DNA from: Pseudomonas khavaziana
Lineage (GTDB): Bacteria > Pseudomonadota > Gammaproteobacteria > Pseudomonadales > Pseudomonadaceae
Direction: 5' to 3'
Length of the DNA stretch: 64,000 nt
Assembly (NCBI RefSeq): GCF_019145205.1
Contig: NZ_JAHSTT010000001.1
Span: 186,001-250,000, forward strand
Positions 18,178-28,320 of the stretch are shown here, piece after piece. Under the pieces are notes generated by a model, which was not told where the DNA came from, did no database searches, and saw only the letters and a list, made by a program, of their open reading frames with translations. Position 1 is the stretch's first letter. Each line of letters begins with the position of its first letter. The translations under genes and the position numbers were made by a program.

Positions 18178-18207
18178 CCCCCCCAAACCCCCCCACGATT
18201 TCGGGGG
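18178..18207 (-). promoter_or_regulatory. G7-U3-G7 tract with competing hairpin upstream of algI
   Basis: On the coding strand of the operon the bases read CCCCC, ACGATTT complement, G7, TTT, G7 (plus-strand C7 A3 C7 at 18178-18194 and G5 at 18203-18207). Two G7 runs satisfy a four-tract G-quadruplex pattern with loops of 1, 3 and 1. The preceding C5 can pair with the first G run, giving a mutually exclusive hairpin. The tract ends about 40 nt before the algI ATG. Role is inferred only. Confidence 0.4.
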
Positions 18208-18243
18208 AGGCTGTATTGCATTTCTACTGACGAAACCGGCTTC

Positions 18244-18340
18244 AAATGTGGGAGGGGGCTTGCTCCCGATAGCAGTGTTTCATTGAACACAGACGGCGAC
18301 TGTTACACCGCCATCGGGAGCAAGCCCCCTCCCACATTTT
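18244..18340. repeat. REPIN, GTGGGAGGGGGCTTG class, copy 2, between algL and algI
   Basis: AAATGTGGGAGGGGGCTTGC at 18244 and its exact inverse ending CCCACATTT at 18339. The inner part differs from copy 1. It occupies the unusually wide gap between algL and algI inside the alginate transcript, so it may affect mRNA stability or the ratio of upstream to downstream gene products. Confidence 0.93.
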
Positions 18341-18353
18341 TTACCGAGTTCAC

Positions 18354-19463
18354 TCAGGAACCTTTGTTGCCTTTTTCATGCGCCGGGTCATAGACCTTGG
18401 TCAGGTCGCCACCCAGGCGGAACGTCTTGAACGGCTGCATCTCATGCTTGCGCTCGATCACATCCGGCGCGCAGGTGTAGAGCGTGCAGAAGGGCTCAAG
18501 CCAGGCAAATTTCATGTCTTGCTTGAGGTCCTTCATGTCCTGCTCCTTGCCGTTCTTCTGCTCGAAGATGTCCGGGTCTTTCACCCCGGCCAGCACCTTG
18601 TCGCCCAGACGCTTGAGCGCGCCGTTGTTTTCCTGGCGCAGGTCCACGCCATTGACCAGGGCAAAGCTGGCGATCATCGACAGCGGTGGCAGGGCGTAGT
18701 TGTGATACGACAAAGCCCGTTGCTGACGCTTCAATTCGTTGGGCAGGAAGCCCTGGTCGTCGACCTGGTTCACGCCGACCTTGTATTCCTTCACCGCCCA
18801 ATCAAACAGGTCGCGGCGGTTGGTGGCGATGGAAGTTGCCATCACCGACCAGGCGGCCCAGTAGGAGTGGTTGTTGGTTTTTTCCAGCGGCAGGTTGTCC
18901 CAGTCGCTCACCACCTGGTCGGCCAGTTTGTTGAACCAGGCTTCGATCTGCTGGGCTTCCTGCGGGTGCTTGGCCAGCGGTTGCGATTCGGAGAACTTCA
19001 GGCGTACGTAGGCCGAAGCCATGCTGCCCAGTGCCCATTTGCGCATGGACTTGCCGGTGTGGTTGAAGTCCTTGGACATCAGCGCGTCGGCCTTGGCCCA
19101 CGACACCAGCCAGTTCAGCGTGCATTCGAGCTGCTGGGGGCGGCCGTCACGCATGAACTGCATCACGCGTTTGCTGGTGTCTTTCTCCAGTTTGGTGATG
19201 TCGGCGGTGCTGTCGCGAAAGGCCTTTTCGGATTGCACATTCAGCGTGGAGCGCGCCTTGTCCGAACCTTCGTACTTGCTGCGAAACTGCAACGGCCCGG
19301 TGTAGGGCGTCGGCATGGTGTCGCAGTTTTCCTTGAAATCGCCGGTCTTGAACGCTTCGATCGGTGCGAAATAGCCCTGGGGCGGACGCAGTGGCGCAGC
19401 GGCGTTAGCGGCCCCGGCGAAGATCGCCAGGCCCAGCAACGATGGAATCAATAACTTTTGCAT
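18354..19463 (-). CDS. algL: Periplasmic poly(beta-D-mannuronate) lyase AlgL
   Basis: About 369 residues from ATG 19463 ([15 protein letters not shown]), with GAGG before it; upstream ATGs at 19478 and 19529 run into algX. A signal peptide ends at AANAAAPL. The polysaccharide lyase family 5 catalytic motif NNHSYW is present (His at about 199), as is LYTCAPDV near the end. It cleaves alginate left in the periplasm by beta-elimination during secretion. It starts 8 bp after algX. Confidence 0.96.
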   Translation of the reverse strand: MQKLLIPSLLGLAIFAGAANAAAPLRPPQGYFAPIEAFKTGDFKENCDTMPTPYTGPLQFRSKYEGSDKARSTLNVQSEKAFRDSTADITKLEKDTSKRVMQFMRDGRPQQLECTLNWLVSWAKADALMSKDFNHTGKSMRKWALGSMASAYVRLKFSESQPLAKHPQEAQQIEAWFNKLADQVVSDWDNLPLEKTNNHSYWAAWSVMATSIATNRRDLFDWAVKEYKVGVNQVDDQGFLPNELKRQQRALSYHNYALPPLSMIASFALVNGVDLRQENNGALKRLGDKVLAGVKDPDIFEQKNGKEQDMKDLKQDMKFAWLEPFCTLYTCAPDVIERKHEMQPFKTFRLGGDLTKVYDPAHEKGNKGS

Positions 19464-19471
19464 AAGTAACC

Positions 19472-20920
19472 TCATTGCCCGGTTGAAGCGGTTTGTTGAC
19501 CGCCGGCTGGGAATACGTTGCGTGTGCAAATTTTCGCTTCGACCTTCTGCGCGGCAGCACCCTGTTCCGGGCCCTGCACTTCCACGGCCAGCAAGTTCTG
19601 CGAGGCCCAGTCTTCATCGGTGCGCAGTTCAAAGGCGAAACGCCCGTCTGTATCGGATGTCTCGGGTTTCTCGATCTTGATGTCTTCGTGGCGACCGTTC
19701 ATGTACCAGAGGGTGGCTTGCAAGGTTTTCACCGACGGATCGGCGAAGCGGATATCGACCTGATGGTTGGCGTTGCGCAGGTCTTTGTTGGCACTGTTGA
19801 CCATCAGCTCGTTCTTGCCGGGCTTGAGGGTGGTGCTGGCGGACATCTGCGCAGTCTTGCCTTCGCACCCGTTGTCCAGCAGCGCCATCATCTGGCGATA
19901 GATGGTTTCCTGGTCGAGGCGGTACAGCGGCGAGAATTCCCAGATCAGGATCTTCGGCGGAGTCTTCTGGAATTCGTCGCTGCCCAGGTACTGGATCATC
20001 GACCCTTCCAGGCCACCGCCGGGGAAGGCGACGTTGAGGATGTCGGCACCGATTTCCTCCTGGAGGAAGCCGGCGAAGTTATAGTTCTTGCCGCTGTGGC
20101 TGGTGCCCACCAGGGTGATCTGCGGGTTGCCCGAATCGCTGAACAGGTCGCCGTCACCGGCTTCGCCCTTGGGCTCGGTGGTGAACTGGTCCATGTACTG
20201 GATCGCATAGCTGGTGCCGCACAGTTGCCCGGCCATGTTGTGCAGGGTGCCGGTCTTGCCCATGCGGCCCGAGCGCTTGGTCTCGAATTCGCGCTTGGGA
20301 ATCTCGGCGTACTCGGGCATCTGCTTGACCTTGGCCGCGACGATTTTCGCCGTGCGCTGGGCGCCGTACGGGGTCCAGTGCTGGTCGCCGCGGAAGTAAA
20401 AATCGTGGGCCGGCAATTCGTCCGGTAATTGCTCGTTGGTCAGAGGCGACAGGTCCGGTACCACGTAACCCATCTTGGCGAAACGGCCAAGCATGGTCTT
20501 GTAGTTGGTCAGGGCCTTGTCGAAGTTGAATTTGGCTTTTTCTTCAGGGTTGAGCTTGTTGCGGTTCACCAGGCCACGGGTCGGCTGGTAAACCACCACC
20601 AGCTCCACGCCCTTGGCCTTGAACGCATCGTGCAACTGCTGCATGCGTTTGTAGCCGGCCGGTGTGGTGTCGAATTCGGTGCGCAGGTCTTCCTGGGTAC
20701 GGAACAGCCAGTCGCCCTGGGCTTGGACCAGGGTTGTGAAGTTCTGCTGGTAGCGCGTGGTGTAGTTCTTCGCGTCATGGGCGGCCGGGCACAGGCTGCA
20801 GCATGGCTCGGCGGTGAAGGTCGGCGCCTTGGCCTCGTCGGCGCGCACGCCCTGGCTGGCCGCAAGCAGGCCGAGGGTCAGACCCGAGAGGCTCAGCAGT
20901 TTGATCATGTGTGGGTGCAT
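19472..20920 (-). CDS. algX: Alginate O-acetyltransferase/secretion protein AlgX
   Basis: About 482 residues from ATG 20920, which has GAGGA at ideal spacing; ATG 20929 is an alternative. Signal peptide ends at GVRADEA. The N-terminal SGNH-like domain has DQHWTPYGA (D179, H181) and GTSHSG (S274), and the C-terminal carbohydrate-binding module includes [19 protein letters not shown]. AlgX performs the terminal acetylation in the periplasm and bridges the export complex. It starts 11 bp after the algG stop. Confidence 0.96.
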   Translation of the reverse strand: MHPHMIKLLSLSGLTLGLLAASQGVRADEAKAPTFTAEPCCSLCPAAHDAKNYTTRYQQNFTTLVQAQGDWLFRTQEDLRTEFDTTPAGYKRMQQLHDAFKAKGVELVVVYQPTRGLVNRNKLNPEEKAKFNFDKALTNYKTMLGRFAKMGYVVPDLSPLTNEQLPDELPAHDFYFRGDQHWTPYGAQRTAKIVAAKVKQMPEYAEIPKREFETKRSGRMGKTGTLHNMAGQLCGTSYAIQYMDQFTTEPKGEAGDGDLFSDSGNPQITLVGTSHSGKNYNFAGFLQEEIGADILNVAFPGGGLEGSMIQYLGSDEFQKTPPKILIWEFSPLYRLDQETIYRQMMALLDNGCEGKTAQMSASTTLKPGKNELMVNSANKDLRNANHQVDIRFADPSVKTLQATLWYMNGRHEDIKIEKPETSDTDGRFAFELRTDEDWASQNLLAVEVQGPEQGAAAQKVEAKICTRNVFPAGGQQTASTGQ

Positions 20921-20931
20921 AAGGGTCATCC

Positions 20932-22485
20932 TCAGTCCTGCAGTTCGGTCTGGCGTTCGACGGGGTCGATCAGCACGGCTTTCTGCTGGCGCACCAGCAA
21001 GTCGAGAATTTCTTCCTGGCGCTCGCCAAGAATGCCGTTGAAGCTGATGCCACTGGATTTGGTCGGCGCCAGCATCGACACGCGGTACAGCTCGACACTC
21101 AACGGCGAATCGATGGACAGCGGCCCGCTGCCGTTGCCCGCCAGTTCACCGCCAACCACGATCAGCGAGACCTTGGCGTCGAATGGGTCGAGGGCAATGT
21201 CGCGGTCGGTGTCGGTCAAGTCCTTGATGTGGCCGTAGAGCCCCGTCAGACCGTTGGCCATCGAGGTGTTTTCGTAGAGCTTGATGTTCACGCTGTTACG
21301 CACACGAATGCCGTGGCGACGATTGGCGATGACCTTGTTGCCCCACAACAGGTTGTCGCCACTCTCATAGAGCGTGATGCCGTCGGTGTGGTTGCGGTAG
21401 ATCTCGTTGTCGGCGATCAGGTTGTTCACGCTGTTACGGTCGATCACCAGGCCCGAAAGTTTGTTGTCGTAGCTGCGGTTGTTGAAGATGAAGCTGTCGT
21501 TCACTTCCCGGGAAATGATGATGCCGTGCTTCTTCTTGGTGCCGTACACCGTGTTGTCGGCGATGATCAGGCCGTGGGAACGGTCGTGGGGGTCAATGCC
21601 GTAGACGATGTTGTCTTTGTAGGTATTGCCCTTGATCACAAAGCCCGTTGTCTCGTAGCAGTAGAAGCCGTACCACATGTCCGAGAACTCGGAGTCGATA
21701 ATCCAGCCGGTTGGCTCGGGACGCTTGAGCACCTTGGCCATGTTCGGCGTGTACTGGGAAATACTCACCCCGTAGGACTTACTGTTGGCGTAGCCGAAGC
21801 TGGCCATCTTGGTCTTGGAGATATAGGTCTCGGTGCCGCCCCAGGCCAGCAGGAACGGGCGGAATTCCTTGGCCGACTTGAACAGCGCCGGGCCGTTGGC
21901 TTTTTCATCCCAGCCGGTGACCTTGGTATCGCGCACAAACAGCTGGCCGTCGTTGATCAAAAACGCGCCGGCTTGCTGGGACAGGCGCAATTCCTGGGTA
22001 TTTTTGTCGATATCGAGGATGCCCTTGCGCCCCACCACGATCGGCAGCTTGGCCAAAAACACACCCGGCGACGTTTCGCTGAAGTACTGCTTGGGCACCT
22101 TGCCCAGCAGGTCCTTGAGGTTCATGTAGCCATCGTCGACAAAGATCGCCTGGGGAATGCCGTGCTGGCGCACTACCCATTCGGCCATCTTGTTATCGCC
22201 GCCGATAAAATCCTTGAGCGCGTCTTCCTGCATCATGCGGCGCACGCTGATCTTGCCCGGCTTGGTCTTGACGATCTTCTTTTCCATGGCTGCGGCGGTG
22301 TAGCCCGACAGGTCCGGCAGGGCAGGCTTGGCCATTTCCAGCGGCGCGGTGGGCGGGCTGGAAATGGTGTAGGTCTTGGCCTGTTGCAGTTCCTTGGCGA
22401 TGATCGGCGCCTTGGCCGTCGTATCGGCGAACGCTGTGGCGCTGGCCAACAGCATTGCCGCGACGAGTAGGCTTTGAGCATTCAT
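20932..22485 (-). CDS. algG: Periplasmic mannuronan C5-epimerase AlgG
   Basis: About 517 residues from ATG 22485 (MNAQSLLVAAMLLASATAFA), preceded by GGGAG; an ATG at 22500 overlaps the algE stop. The right-handed beta-helix region is built of repeated short N- and V-rich turns between about residues 230 and 430. The catalytic motif DPHDRS is intact, with His at about 300. It converts mannuronate to guluronate in the polymer before export. Confidence 0.97.
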   Translation of the reverse strand: MNAQSLLVAAMLLASATAFADTTAKAPIIAKELQQAKTYTISSPPTAPLEMAKPALPDLSGYTAAAMEKKIVKTKPGKISVRRMMQEDALKDFIGGDNKMAEWVVRQHGIPQAIFVDDGYMNLKDLLGKVPKQYFSETSPGVFLAKLPIVVGRKGILDIDKNTQELRLSQQAGAFLINDGQLFVRDTKVTGWDEKANGPALFKSAKEFRPFLLAWGGTETYISKTKMASFGYANSKSYGVSISQYTPNMAKVLKRPEPTGWIIDSEFSDMWYGFYCYETTGFVIKGNTYKDNIVYGIDPHDRSHGLIIADNTVYGTKKKHGIIISREVNDSFIFNNRSYDNKLSGLVIDRNSVNNLIADNEIYRNHTDGITLYESGDNLLWGNKVIANRRHGIRVRNSVNIKLYENTSMANGLTGLYGHIKDLTDTDRDIALDPFDAKVSLIVVGGELAGNGSGPLSIDSPLSVELYRVSMLAPTKSSGISFNGILGERQEEILDLLVRQQKAVLIDPVERQTELQD

Positions 22486-22499
22486 GGCGCAGGCTCCCA

Positions 22500-23987
22500 T
22501 CAGAATTTCCAGACCACGTCGACAAACGCGCGGTGCATGTAGGAGTCGACCTGGCTGCCATAGGCGTCGCCCGGCTTGAACACACCGGCACGCAAGCGCA
22601 CCAGGGCCGACGGCTCGTCGATCGACTGGCTCAGCGCGGCGGGCAACAAGCCTTTCTTGAAGTACTTGGTGACCACCAGGTCCATCTCCTGGCCGAGGTC
22701 TTTCTTACCGTCTTCCAAGGGCAGGGAAGTGCTGGAGAGGATCGCGCCGGTAACGTCATCGGTGTTGTTCTGCACTGCATCGATACCGTTGCTGCCCACC
22801 GGCTTGTTGCCGTCCACGCGCCAGAACTTGTGGTACACCAGGCTGGCGTCGTAGTCCTCGCGCAACTGCCACGAACCGAACAGGCTCATGGACTGCATGT
22901 TGTTCATCTCGCCGCGATACGCTTCGCCGAAGCGGTGTACGCGGGATTGGGTGCCGGTCCAGTTCGAACGGTTGCTTTGCAGGCCGTTCTGCTCGTACTC
23001 GGCGCTGGCGCGGGAGTAGGCCGCGCCCACTTGCCATTGCGGGTCCAGACGCAGGCGCACGCCGAGGTCGGTGACCCAGCCGCTCACGTTATCGCTGCGC
23101 TTGGCATTGGTCGGGCGGGTGCCGTCGGCGTTCAAGGCGTTGACCGTGTCGCGGTCGCCGCGCATGCCGGTGATGCTGGCCCAGTAGTTGACGGTGTTGG
23201 TATTGCGCCAGTTGTAGGCGTCGCTGTTGGCTTCGATACCGAGCCAGGTCAGGTCGCCGTTCTCGCGCTTGTCCAACGGGTCTGTGGCCACGCCCGGTTC
23301 GGCGTAGTCGAGCTTGCCGTCGTCATGGGTATGGTGACCGCGCAGGCCGATCCACTGTCCCGGCGTCCACTGGTAGGCGGCGTCGGCGTAGAAGTGCTGG
23401 CGGTCCTTGTCGACTGGCGACAGTTCCTTGAGGTCGGTGCGGTACTCGCTGAAACGTTCGGCGGCGCCGACATTAGCCTTGAGCAAGGTGGTGTCGAAGG
23501 TCCAGTTCAGCGCTTCGATGTTGGTGTCGCGCCATTGGCCGTCGTCATTGCGCAGGCGCTGGCGACCGAACTTGAGGATCTCTCCGGGGTAGGGCGTGAA
23601 GCCGCTGTAGCCGACCCAGAACTCGCGCAGGGCCAGGTAGTTTTTCTTGGCCTTGCGGTCGTCGTTGCTCGACTGTTCGGTGGTGTCATCGGCCGACTGT
23701 TGCAGGGTGTCGGTCTCGATGATGTCGCTGGATACCACCGCCTGGCCCATGGCGTAGGCACTCCACGCGCCGCTTTCGCCGTAGATCCAGGGGCGCAGGT
23801 CGAGGCCGATGCCGTTGACGTCGCCGCCTTTCTGGGTGCCGAGGTCGCGGTCGTCTTCGGACTGTGCAGTGGCTTTGACTTCCAGGCCGAAGTTCTTGGC
23901 TTCGGTCAGCGCGGCCAGGGTCGGGCACGACCACAGCAGGGCGAAGGTCAGGCCGATGCCGGCCTTGACGAATGGGTTGAGCTTCAT
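22500..23987 (-). CDS. algE: Outer-membrane alginate export porin AlgE
   Basis: 495 residues, start overlapping the algK stop (ATGA). A signal peptide ends near [10 protein letters not shown]. The rest is a series of amphipathic beta strands with long loops, ending in VVWKF, a C-terminal phenylalanine typical of outer-membrane barrels. [20 protein letters not shown] is characteristic of AlgE. It forms the 18-stranded pore through which alginate leaves the cell, with AlgK assisting its placement. Confidence 0.96.
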   Translation of the reverse strand: MKLNPFVKAGIGLTFALLWSCPTLAALTEAKNFGLEVKATAQSEDDRDLGTQKGGDVNGIGLDLRPWIYGESGAWSAYAMGQAVVSSDIIETDTLQQSADDTTEQSSNDDRKAKKNYLALREFWVGYSGFTPYPGEILKFGRQRLRNDDGQWRDTNIEALNWTFDTTLLKANVGAAERFSEYRTDLKELSPVDKDRQHFYADAAYQWTPGQWIGLRGHHTHDDGKLDYAEPGVATDPLDKRENGDLTWLGIEANSDAYNWRNTNTVNYWASITGMRGDRDTVNALNADGTRPTNAKRSDNVSGWVTDLGVRLRLDPQWQVGAAYSRASAEYEQNGLQSNRSNWTGTQSRVHRFGEAYRGEMNNMQSMSLFGSWQLREDYDASLVYHKFWRVDGNKPVGSNGIDAVQNNTDDVTGAILSSTSLPLEDGKKDLGQEMDLVVTKYFKKGLLPAALSQSIDEPSALVRLRAGVFKPGDAYGSQVDSYMHRAFVDVVWKF

Positions 23988-25543
23988 AGGGATTCCTCGC
24001 CGTCTTCTTCTTGCAGGGCGTGCAGTTGCAGCGTGCTTTGGGCCAGGGTGCCGCGGGCGGCCAGTTCCTGTTGCACCAGGCGTTGGCCTTCGGCGCGTTG
24101 CTCAGGCGTCAGCGGCGCTTCGAGCTGGGTGGCCAGGTCATTGGCCTCAGGCGTGTCCTGGGCCTTGGCCAGTTGGCTGAAGACATAGGCGTTCAATGGG
24201 TCGGGCTTGGTGCCCTTGCCTTGGGAAAACAGTTGGGCGATGGCAAAGTCGGCGCTGTTCTGGCCGTTGCGCGCAGCGGTCAGCAGGTGGTCCAGGGCCT
24301 TTTGCGGGTAGACTTTTCCCAGGTAGCCACGGCGGTAGATCTGGCCGAGGTAGTAATCGGCGGCCACTTCACGGCCCACGGCTTTTTCGAAGTGGGCTTC
24401 GGCGGCCTTGGCGTCGGCCGGCACCCACTTGCCTTCGTAGTAGAGCTTGCCCAGCAGCAATTCGGCGCGCGGCTGGTCGGCGGCGCGGCCGTTGTCGAGG
24501 TACTTCATCATCTGGTCGACGTCGCCCATTTCGGGGAAGTCGTAGAGCAGTTGCGCCAGGCTGACCCAGGAGGCCGGGTAGGCAGGGGCGATTTTTTCAA
24601 GCAAAGCCTGGGCGGTTTTTTCGTCCGGCGTGCCGAGGCTGGCATCACCGAGTACGCGGGCGACGCTGTCGACGCGCTGGGCGGTGACGCTGCCTCGGCT
24701 GTAGCCGGCTTCCATTTGCTTGAGCAGTTCGGCCTGTTGTTCCGGCTGGGCTTTTTTCTGGTAGACCGTGGCCAACTCGACATAACAGATATCGGTGGTA
24801 TTCAACGCGGCCTTGCAAATGCGCTCCACATCATCCAGGTGCTGGTCGTAAGTGTCCTGGGTGCGATACAGCAACACCTGGGCCAGGCCGGCTTCCGGGT
24901 AACCGGCCGCTTGCCACTTGCTGATCTGCTGCTGGGCATTCACGTTGGGGAAGCTGTGGGGATATTGCAGGTACAGCATCGCCAGCGGGATCAGGGTGTT
25001 GCCTTCGCCATTGGCAAAGGCTTTTTTCAGCAGGCTCTCGGCTTCATGGTGTTCAGCTTCGGTGGCGCCGGGCTTGGCCACCAGCAGGCGGCCGAGGCGT
25101 GCCTGGGCGCGAGGCGAAGTGTCCGCCGCCGCACGGTAAGTGGCTTCGGCCTGTTTGATCTGCGCCGGATCGCGGGTGCCTACCTGGATATCGGCCAGTC
25201 CTACCTGAGCCTCGCTGTAGCCCAGGTCTGCCAGTTGCTGGTAATTCTGCTGGGCGGTGACAGTATCGCCGCGTTTCAATGCTTCGTTGGCTAAACGCTG
25301 ATCTGGCAAACCGGCACAGCCGGCCAGGCTCACCGCAACAGCCAGCAACGCCACCGAAGTCATGTGGGATAGGCTTTTGTGGCGAGGGAGCTTGCTCCCG
25401 CTGGGCAGGGCTGGCGCTCCAGTGCGTAGCGCTCCCGAAAAAGCCGGCTCCAGCTGCGCTGTCGAGCGGGAGCAAGCTCCCTCGCCACAGCAAGCCCGCT
25501 CCCACAGGGATTGTGTTGTTCTTGAAATAGGGTTCACAGGCAT
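23984..25543 (-). CDS. algK: Alginate export lipoprotein AlgK, with a REPIN in its 5' coding region
   Basis: The TPR-like (Sel1-type) scaffold lipoprotein that locates AlgE. The best ribosome site (GAGGA) serves the ATG at 25543, which opens [12 protein letters not shown], a normal start for a signal n-region. The frame then reads through a 48-codon REPIN (25364-25507), and only afterwards comes the hydrophobic core and lipobox [15 protein letters not shown]. An ATG at 25363 at the REPIN edge could start translation but has no ribosome site and no positive n-region. The mature part from [14 protein letters not shown] onward is intact to [11 protein letters not shown] and the end. Total 519 codons, about 50 more than usual. 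Signal function may be impaired. Confidence 0.93.
   Translation of the reverse strand: MPVNPISRTTQSLWERACCGEGACSRSTAQLEPAFSGALRTGAPALPSGSKLPRHKSLSHMTSVALLAVAVSLAGCAGLPDQRLANEALKRGDTVTAQQNYQQLADLGYSEAQVGLADIQVGTRDPAQIKQAEATYRAAADTSPRAQARLGRLLVAKPGATEAEHHEAESLLKKAFANGEGNTLIPLAMLYLQYPHSFPNVNAQQQISKWQAAGYPEAGLAQVLLYRTQDTYDQHLDDVERICKAALNTTDICYVELATVYQKKAQPEQQAELLKQMEAGYSRGSVTAQRVDSVARVLGDASLGTPDEKTAQALLEKIAPAYPASWVSLAQLLYDFPEMGDVDQMMKYLDNGRAADQPRAELLLGKLYYEGKWVPADAKAAEAHFEKAVGREVAADYYLGQIYRRGYLGKVYPQKALDHLLTAARNGQNSADFAIAQLFSQGKGTKPDPLNAYVFSQLAKAQDTPEANDLATQLEAPLTPEQRAEGQRLVQQELAARGTLAQSTLQLHALQEEDGEESL
25364..25507. repeat. REPIN, GGCGAGGGAGCTTGCTCCC class, inside algK
   Basis: TGTGGGATAGGCTTTTGTGG and then GGCGAGGGAGCTTGCTCCCG on the left; the inverse, GGGAGCAAGCTCCCTCGCC and GCAAGCCCGCTCCCACA, on the right. 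Outer and inner palindromes are nested. The unit is 144 bp by these borders, exactly 48 codons, and contains no stop in the algK frame. This is the only copy of this class in the window. Confidence 0.9.
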
Positions 25544-25551
25544 GTCCTCGC

Positions 25552-26718
25552 TTACAGACCGTGAGCCATGGCTTTATCGATCAGCCAGTTCAGGGACGGG
25601 CCACGGTCGCTGGTGACTTCCACCGGGCGGCCGGCGTAGGTGCTGTCCAATGGTGCATCCGGCTTGATCTGCACGCGGATGTCAGAGGACAAGTCGGCGC
25701 TGTTCAGGCTGGTGCTGCTGACGATGGTGCCGGTGCGAACCTGTTCTTCGTCGGCCACCTGGAAGCTCACCGGCGTACCTGGGCGCACATCACCGAACTG
25801 GCGGTAGGTGAAGCGTGCTTCCACATTGGCCTGGCTGCCGCGTGGCACCAGTTGGAAGATCACATCACCCTTGCTGGCGTACTGGCCGTCGGCGACCAGT
25901 TGCTGGGCCACCACGCAATCGCATGGCGAGGTCAGGGTGCCGGTCATTTGCTTGCCGAACAGCTCTTCGACCTTGGCCGGCTGCAGTTGGTCTTCGTCCA
26001 GGTGGCCCTTGAGGACGTCGAGCATGCTGGTGCTGAAAGTTGCCAGTGGCGCGCCTTTGGCCGCAACCGAATCGCCTTTGAGCAGGCTCTGCACGGTGCC
26101 GTCACGCGGCATGGTCACGTTCATGCCCGGCACGCTGACGAGGCCGGCCTGGGCGTGGCTGACGAAGTACATGCCGTAGAGGGACTTGAAGACAAACCCG
26201 AACGCGGCCAGGCCGACCAGGAAAATCGCCAGGCTGAACGTCACGGCGCGCAGGCGACCGAATGCGGTCATGCCGCTGCCGCCGTCCTTGACCTTGCGTG
26301 CCTTGGTGAAGTTGTCGCGTTGCAGGGTCGCCAGCACGTCGCCCATGGTCACGATGTCGCCGGACAGGTGCGAGGTGATCAGGTGGCGCAGGGTGGAAAT
26401 ATCCTGCGCGTCGAGGTTCTGGAACTGGCAGCCGGTGCGGCCGGTCTGGCGGTCGTAGGAGCGAATCTGCAGCTCCACATCCATGGCCAGGCCGAGGTTA
26501 TCGATGACGAATTGCAGGCGACCCTTGTGCACCTGGCCGACGGTGAGCGGCTGGGTTGCGGTAAAGGCCAGGCCGCCGGCGGACAGGTCGATGACCCGCG
26601 CTTCAGTCGGCGTGCGGTCGCTGTTGAAGAAGCGCAGCTTGGCCGGGATTTTGACCCGGGCGTGCTGGCGCTGGGCTTCGGATTCGTGGACAACGTTGGC
26701 GTTTACTTGGCTGTTCAT
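25552..26718 (-). CDS. alg44: Alginate co-polymerase Alg44, c-di-GMP-binding PilZ protein
   Basis: 388 residues. The N-terminal PilZ domain has the c-di-GMP-binding residues R17-x3-R21 (RQHAR) and D44-x-S-x2-G (DLSAGG), so it should respond to c-di-GMP. A single transmembrane helix follows (about 158-180), then a periplasmic HlyD-like domain. It activates Alg8 and spans to the periplasm. It lies 37 bp after alg8. Confidence 0.97.
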   Translation of the reverse strand: MNSQVNANVVHESEAQRQHARVKIPAKLRFFNSDRTPTEARVIDLSAGGLAFTATQPLTVGQVHKGRLQFVIDNLGLAMDVELQIRSYDRQTGRTGCQFQNLDAQDISTLRHLITSHLSGDIVTMGDVLATLQRDNFTKARKVKDGGSGMTAFGRLRAVTFSLAIFLVGLAAFGFVFKSLYGMYFVSHAQAGLVSVPGMNVTMPRDGTVQSLLKGDSVAAKGAPLATFSTSMLDVLKGHLDEDQLQPAKVEELFGKQMTGTLTSPCDCVVAQQLVADGQYASKGDVIFQLVPRGSQANVEARFTYRQFGDVRPGTPVSFQVADEEQVRTGTIVSSTSLNSADLSSDIRVQIKPDAPLDSTYAGRPVEVTSDRGPSLNWLIDKAMAHGL

Positions 26719-26755
26719 AATGTTCTAGTTCCTAGTTAATTCAGGCTTGGCAGGG

Positions 26756-28237
26756 TCAGACCATCATCAGCAACACGGCAACGAAGATGCTGCCGGCGGA
26801 GAAGGTCATGGTCCGAGACGACCAGGTGTTGAACCAACGTTGAAAGCTGGCCAAATCGCGGGTCAGTTTGGTGTCCTGGCGGGTCCAGGACTGTTGATCA
26901 AGGCGGAAGAACACGTAGATCTTCACCAACGCGCCCATGATCTGGTTGTAATAGAGAATCATCGGGTAAGCCGGGCCGATCTTGTGGCCCGAGCACGACA
27001 GCAGCAGGGTCAGGATCAGGCGGGTAAGGCCGATCCACAGCAGGTAGACCAGGATGAACGCGCCGCCGTACTTGAAGGTGGCGATCATCGCCACGGTCAG
27101 GCCGAGCAGCGACGTCCACATCGACACGCGCTGGTCGAACAGCACTACGCTGGTGAACAGGCCGAGGCGACGTACACCCAGGCCGAGGGCACGGGAATTC
27201 TGGCGCAGGTTGTTGCCGTACCAGCGGAACATCAGCTTGCGGCTGGCCTTGATAAAGCTCTTTTCCGGCGGGTGTTCCACGGTGTTGATCGCGGCGTCCG
27301 GCACGTAGAAGGTGTCGTAGCCCAGGCGCATCAGGCTGAACCAGCTGGACTTGTCATCGCCGGTCAGGAACTTGAAGCGCCCCAGGCGCCAGTGTTGCAG
27401 CGAGTCGCTTTCCACGTCGGCGATAAAGCCCGGGTCAGTGACCACGCTGGCACGGAATACCGACATGCGCCCGGTCATGGTCAGCACGCGCTTGGACAGG
27501 GCCATGGAGCACATGTTGATGTGGCGCTGAGCGAAGCGCAGCTTGTGCCACTCGCTCATGATGTAGCCGCCGCGCACTTCGCAGAATTCGTTGGTGGTCA
27601 GGCCGCCGACATTGCCGAACAACTGGAACCAAGGCACGGTCTTGCGCACCACGCCTTCAGCGAGCACGGTGTCGCCATCGATTACGGCTACCACGGCGCG
27701 CTCATCCGGCAGATGGCGGGAGATGGCGCGGAAGCCGAAGGCCAGGCCGTCACGCTTGCCGGTACCGGCGATGCGCACGAAGTCGAGCTTGACGTGGGCC
27801 GGCGGGTTCATTTTTTCCCAGAGGCTCTTGACCAGCAGCTCATCGGACATTTCCACCAGCGAGCAGACCACGGTAGTAGGGAAGCCGCATTCGATGGCTT
27901 CACGGATCACCGAGCTGTAGACCTGGGCGGTGGTCAGCGCGTCGATGCGAAAACTGGTGACCATCAGGAACACATGGGACGGGTCGGCGGCCTTGCCCAG
28001 CTTGCGCACTTTGCGGCGCAGGTGCGGGTAGACCACGTACAGGAACAGCATGCCGCGAAAGAAATGCGTCGCGCCCATGGAGTAGCGCCAGATACCCACG
28101 GCACCAATCAGGAAAATAAAATTCTTCGATTGCGAGTCGAAGGTGCTCGCCGGCAACAGCAGGGCGAGACCCATCAGCAGGCTGAGGAAGAACAACCAGC
28201 CGGCCGCTTGCAGAAATACATGTTTTAACTTGGACAT
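26756..28237 (-). CDS. alg8: Mannuronan synthase Alg8
   Basis: About 493 residues from ATG 28237 ([19 protein letters not shown]); ATG 28246 is an alternative. Family 2 glycosyltransferase with membrane helices at both ends. Visible motifs: [15 protein letters not shown] (DxD-type), [23 protein letters not shown] (acceptor TGDD) and the QxxRW-like [12 protein letters not shown]. It polymerises GDP-mannuronate at the inner membrane with Alg44. Confidence 0.97.
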   Translation of the reverse strand: MSKLKHVFLQAAGWLFFLSLLMGLALLLPASTFDSQSKNFIFLIGAVGIWRYSMGATHFFRGMLFLYVVYPHLRRKVRKLGKAADPSHVFLMVTSFRIDALTTAQVYSSVIREAIECGFPTTVVCSLVEMSDELLVKSLWEKMNPPAHVKLDFVRIAGTGKRDGLAFGFRAISRHLPDERAVVAVIDGDTVLAEGVVRKTVPWFQLFGNVGGLTTNEFCEVRGGYIMSEWHKLRFAQRHINMCSMALSKRVLTMTGRMSVFRASVVTDPGFIADVESDSLQHWRLGRFKFLTGDDKSSWFSLMRLGYDTFYVPDAAINTVEHPPEKSFIKASRKLMFRWYGNNLRQNSRALGLGVRRLGLFTSVVLFDQRVSMWTSLLGLTVAMIATFKYGGAFILVYLLWIGLTRLILTLLLSCSGHKIGPAYPMILYYNQIMGALVKIYVFFRLDQQSWTRQDTKLTRDLASFQRWFNTWSSRTMTFSAGSIFVAVLLMMV

Positions 28238-28263
28238 AAGCGTCATCCGCAGGGGGAGGAGGC

Positions 28264-28306
28264 TTCAGGCTGCAAGCGCTGGGGATAAAGACACTTGCAG
28301 CCTGAA
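28264..28306 (-). promoter_or_regulatory. Perfect 13-bp inverted repeat between algD and alg8
   Basis: TTCAGGCTGCAAG at 28264-28276 and CTTGCAGCCTGAA at 28294-28306, loop 17 nt. No U-tract follows on the operon strand, so it is not a standard terminator. It may protect the 3' end of an algD message or tune read-through into alg8. It fills most of the 83-bp gap before the alg8 start. Confidence 0.6.
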
Positions 28307-28320
28307 ACTTGCCGTTGCTG

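Noticed and set aside
16611-18230. A 539-codon frame on the plus strand across algI
   Set aside because: His/Gln/Arg-rich composition typical of antisense frames in GC-rich DNA. algI is unmistakable on the other strand.
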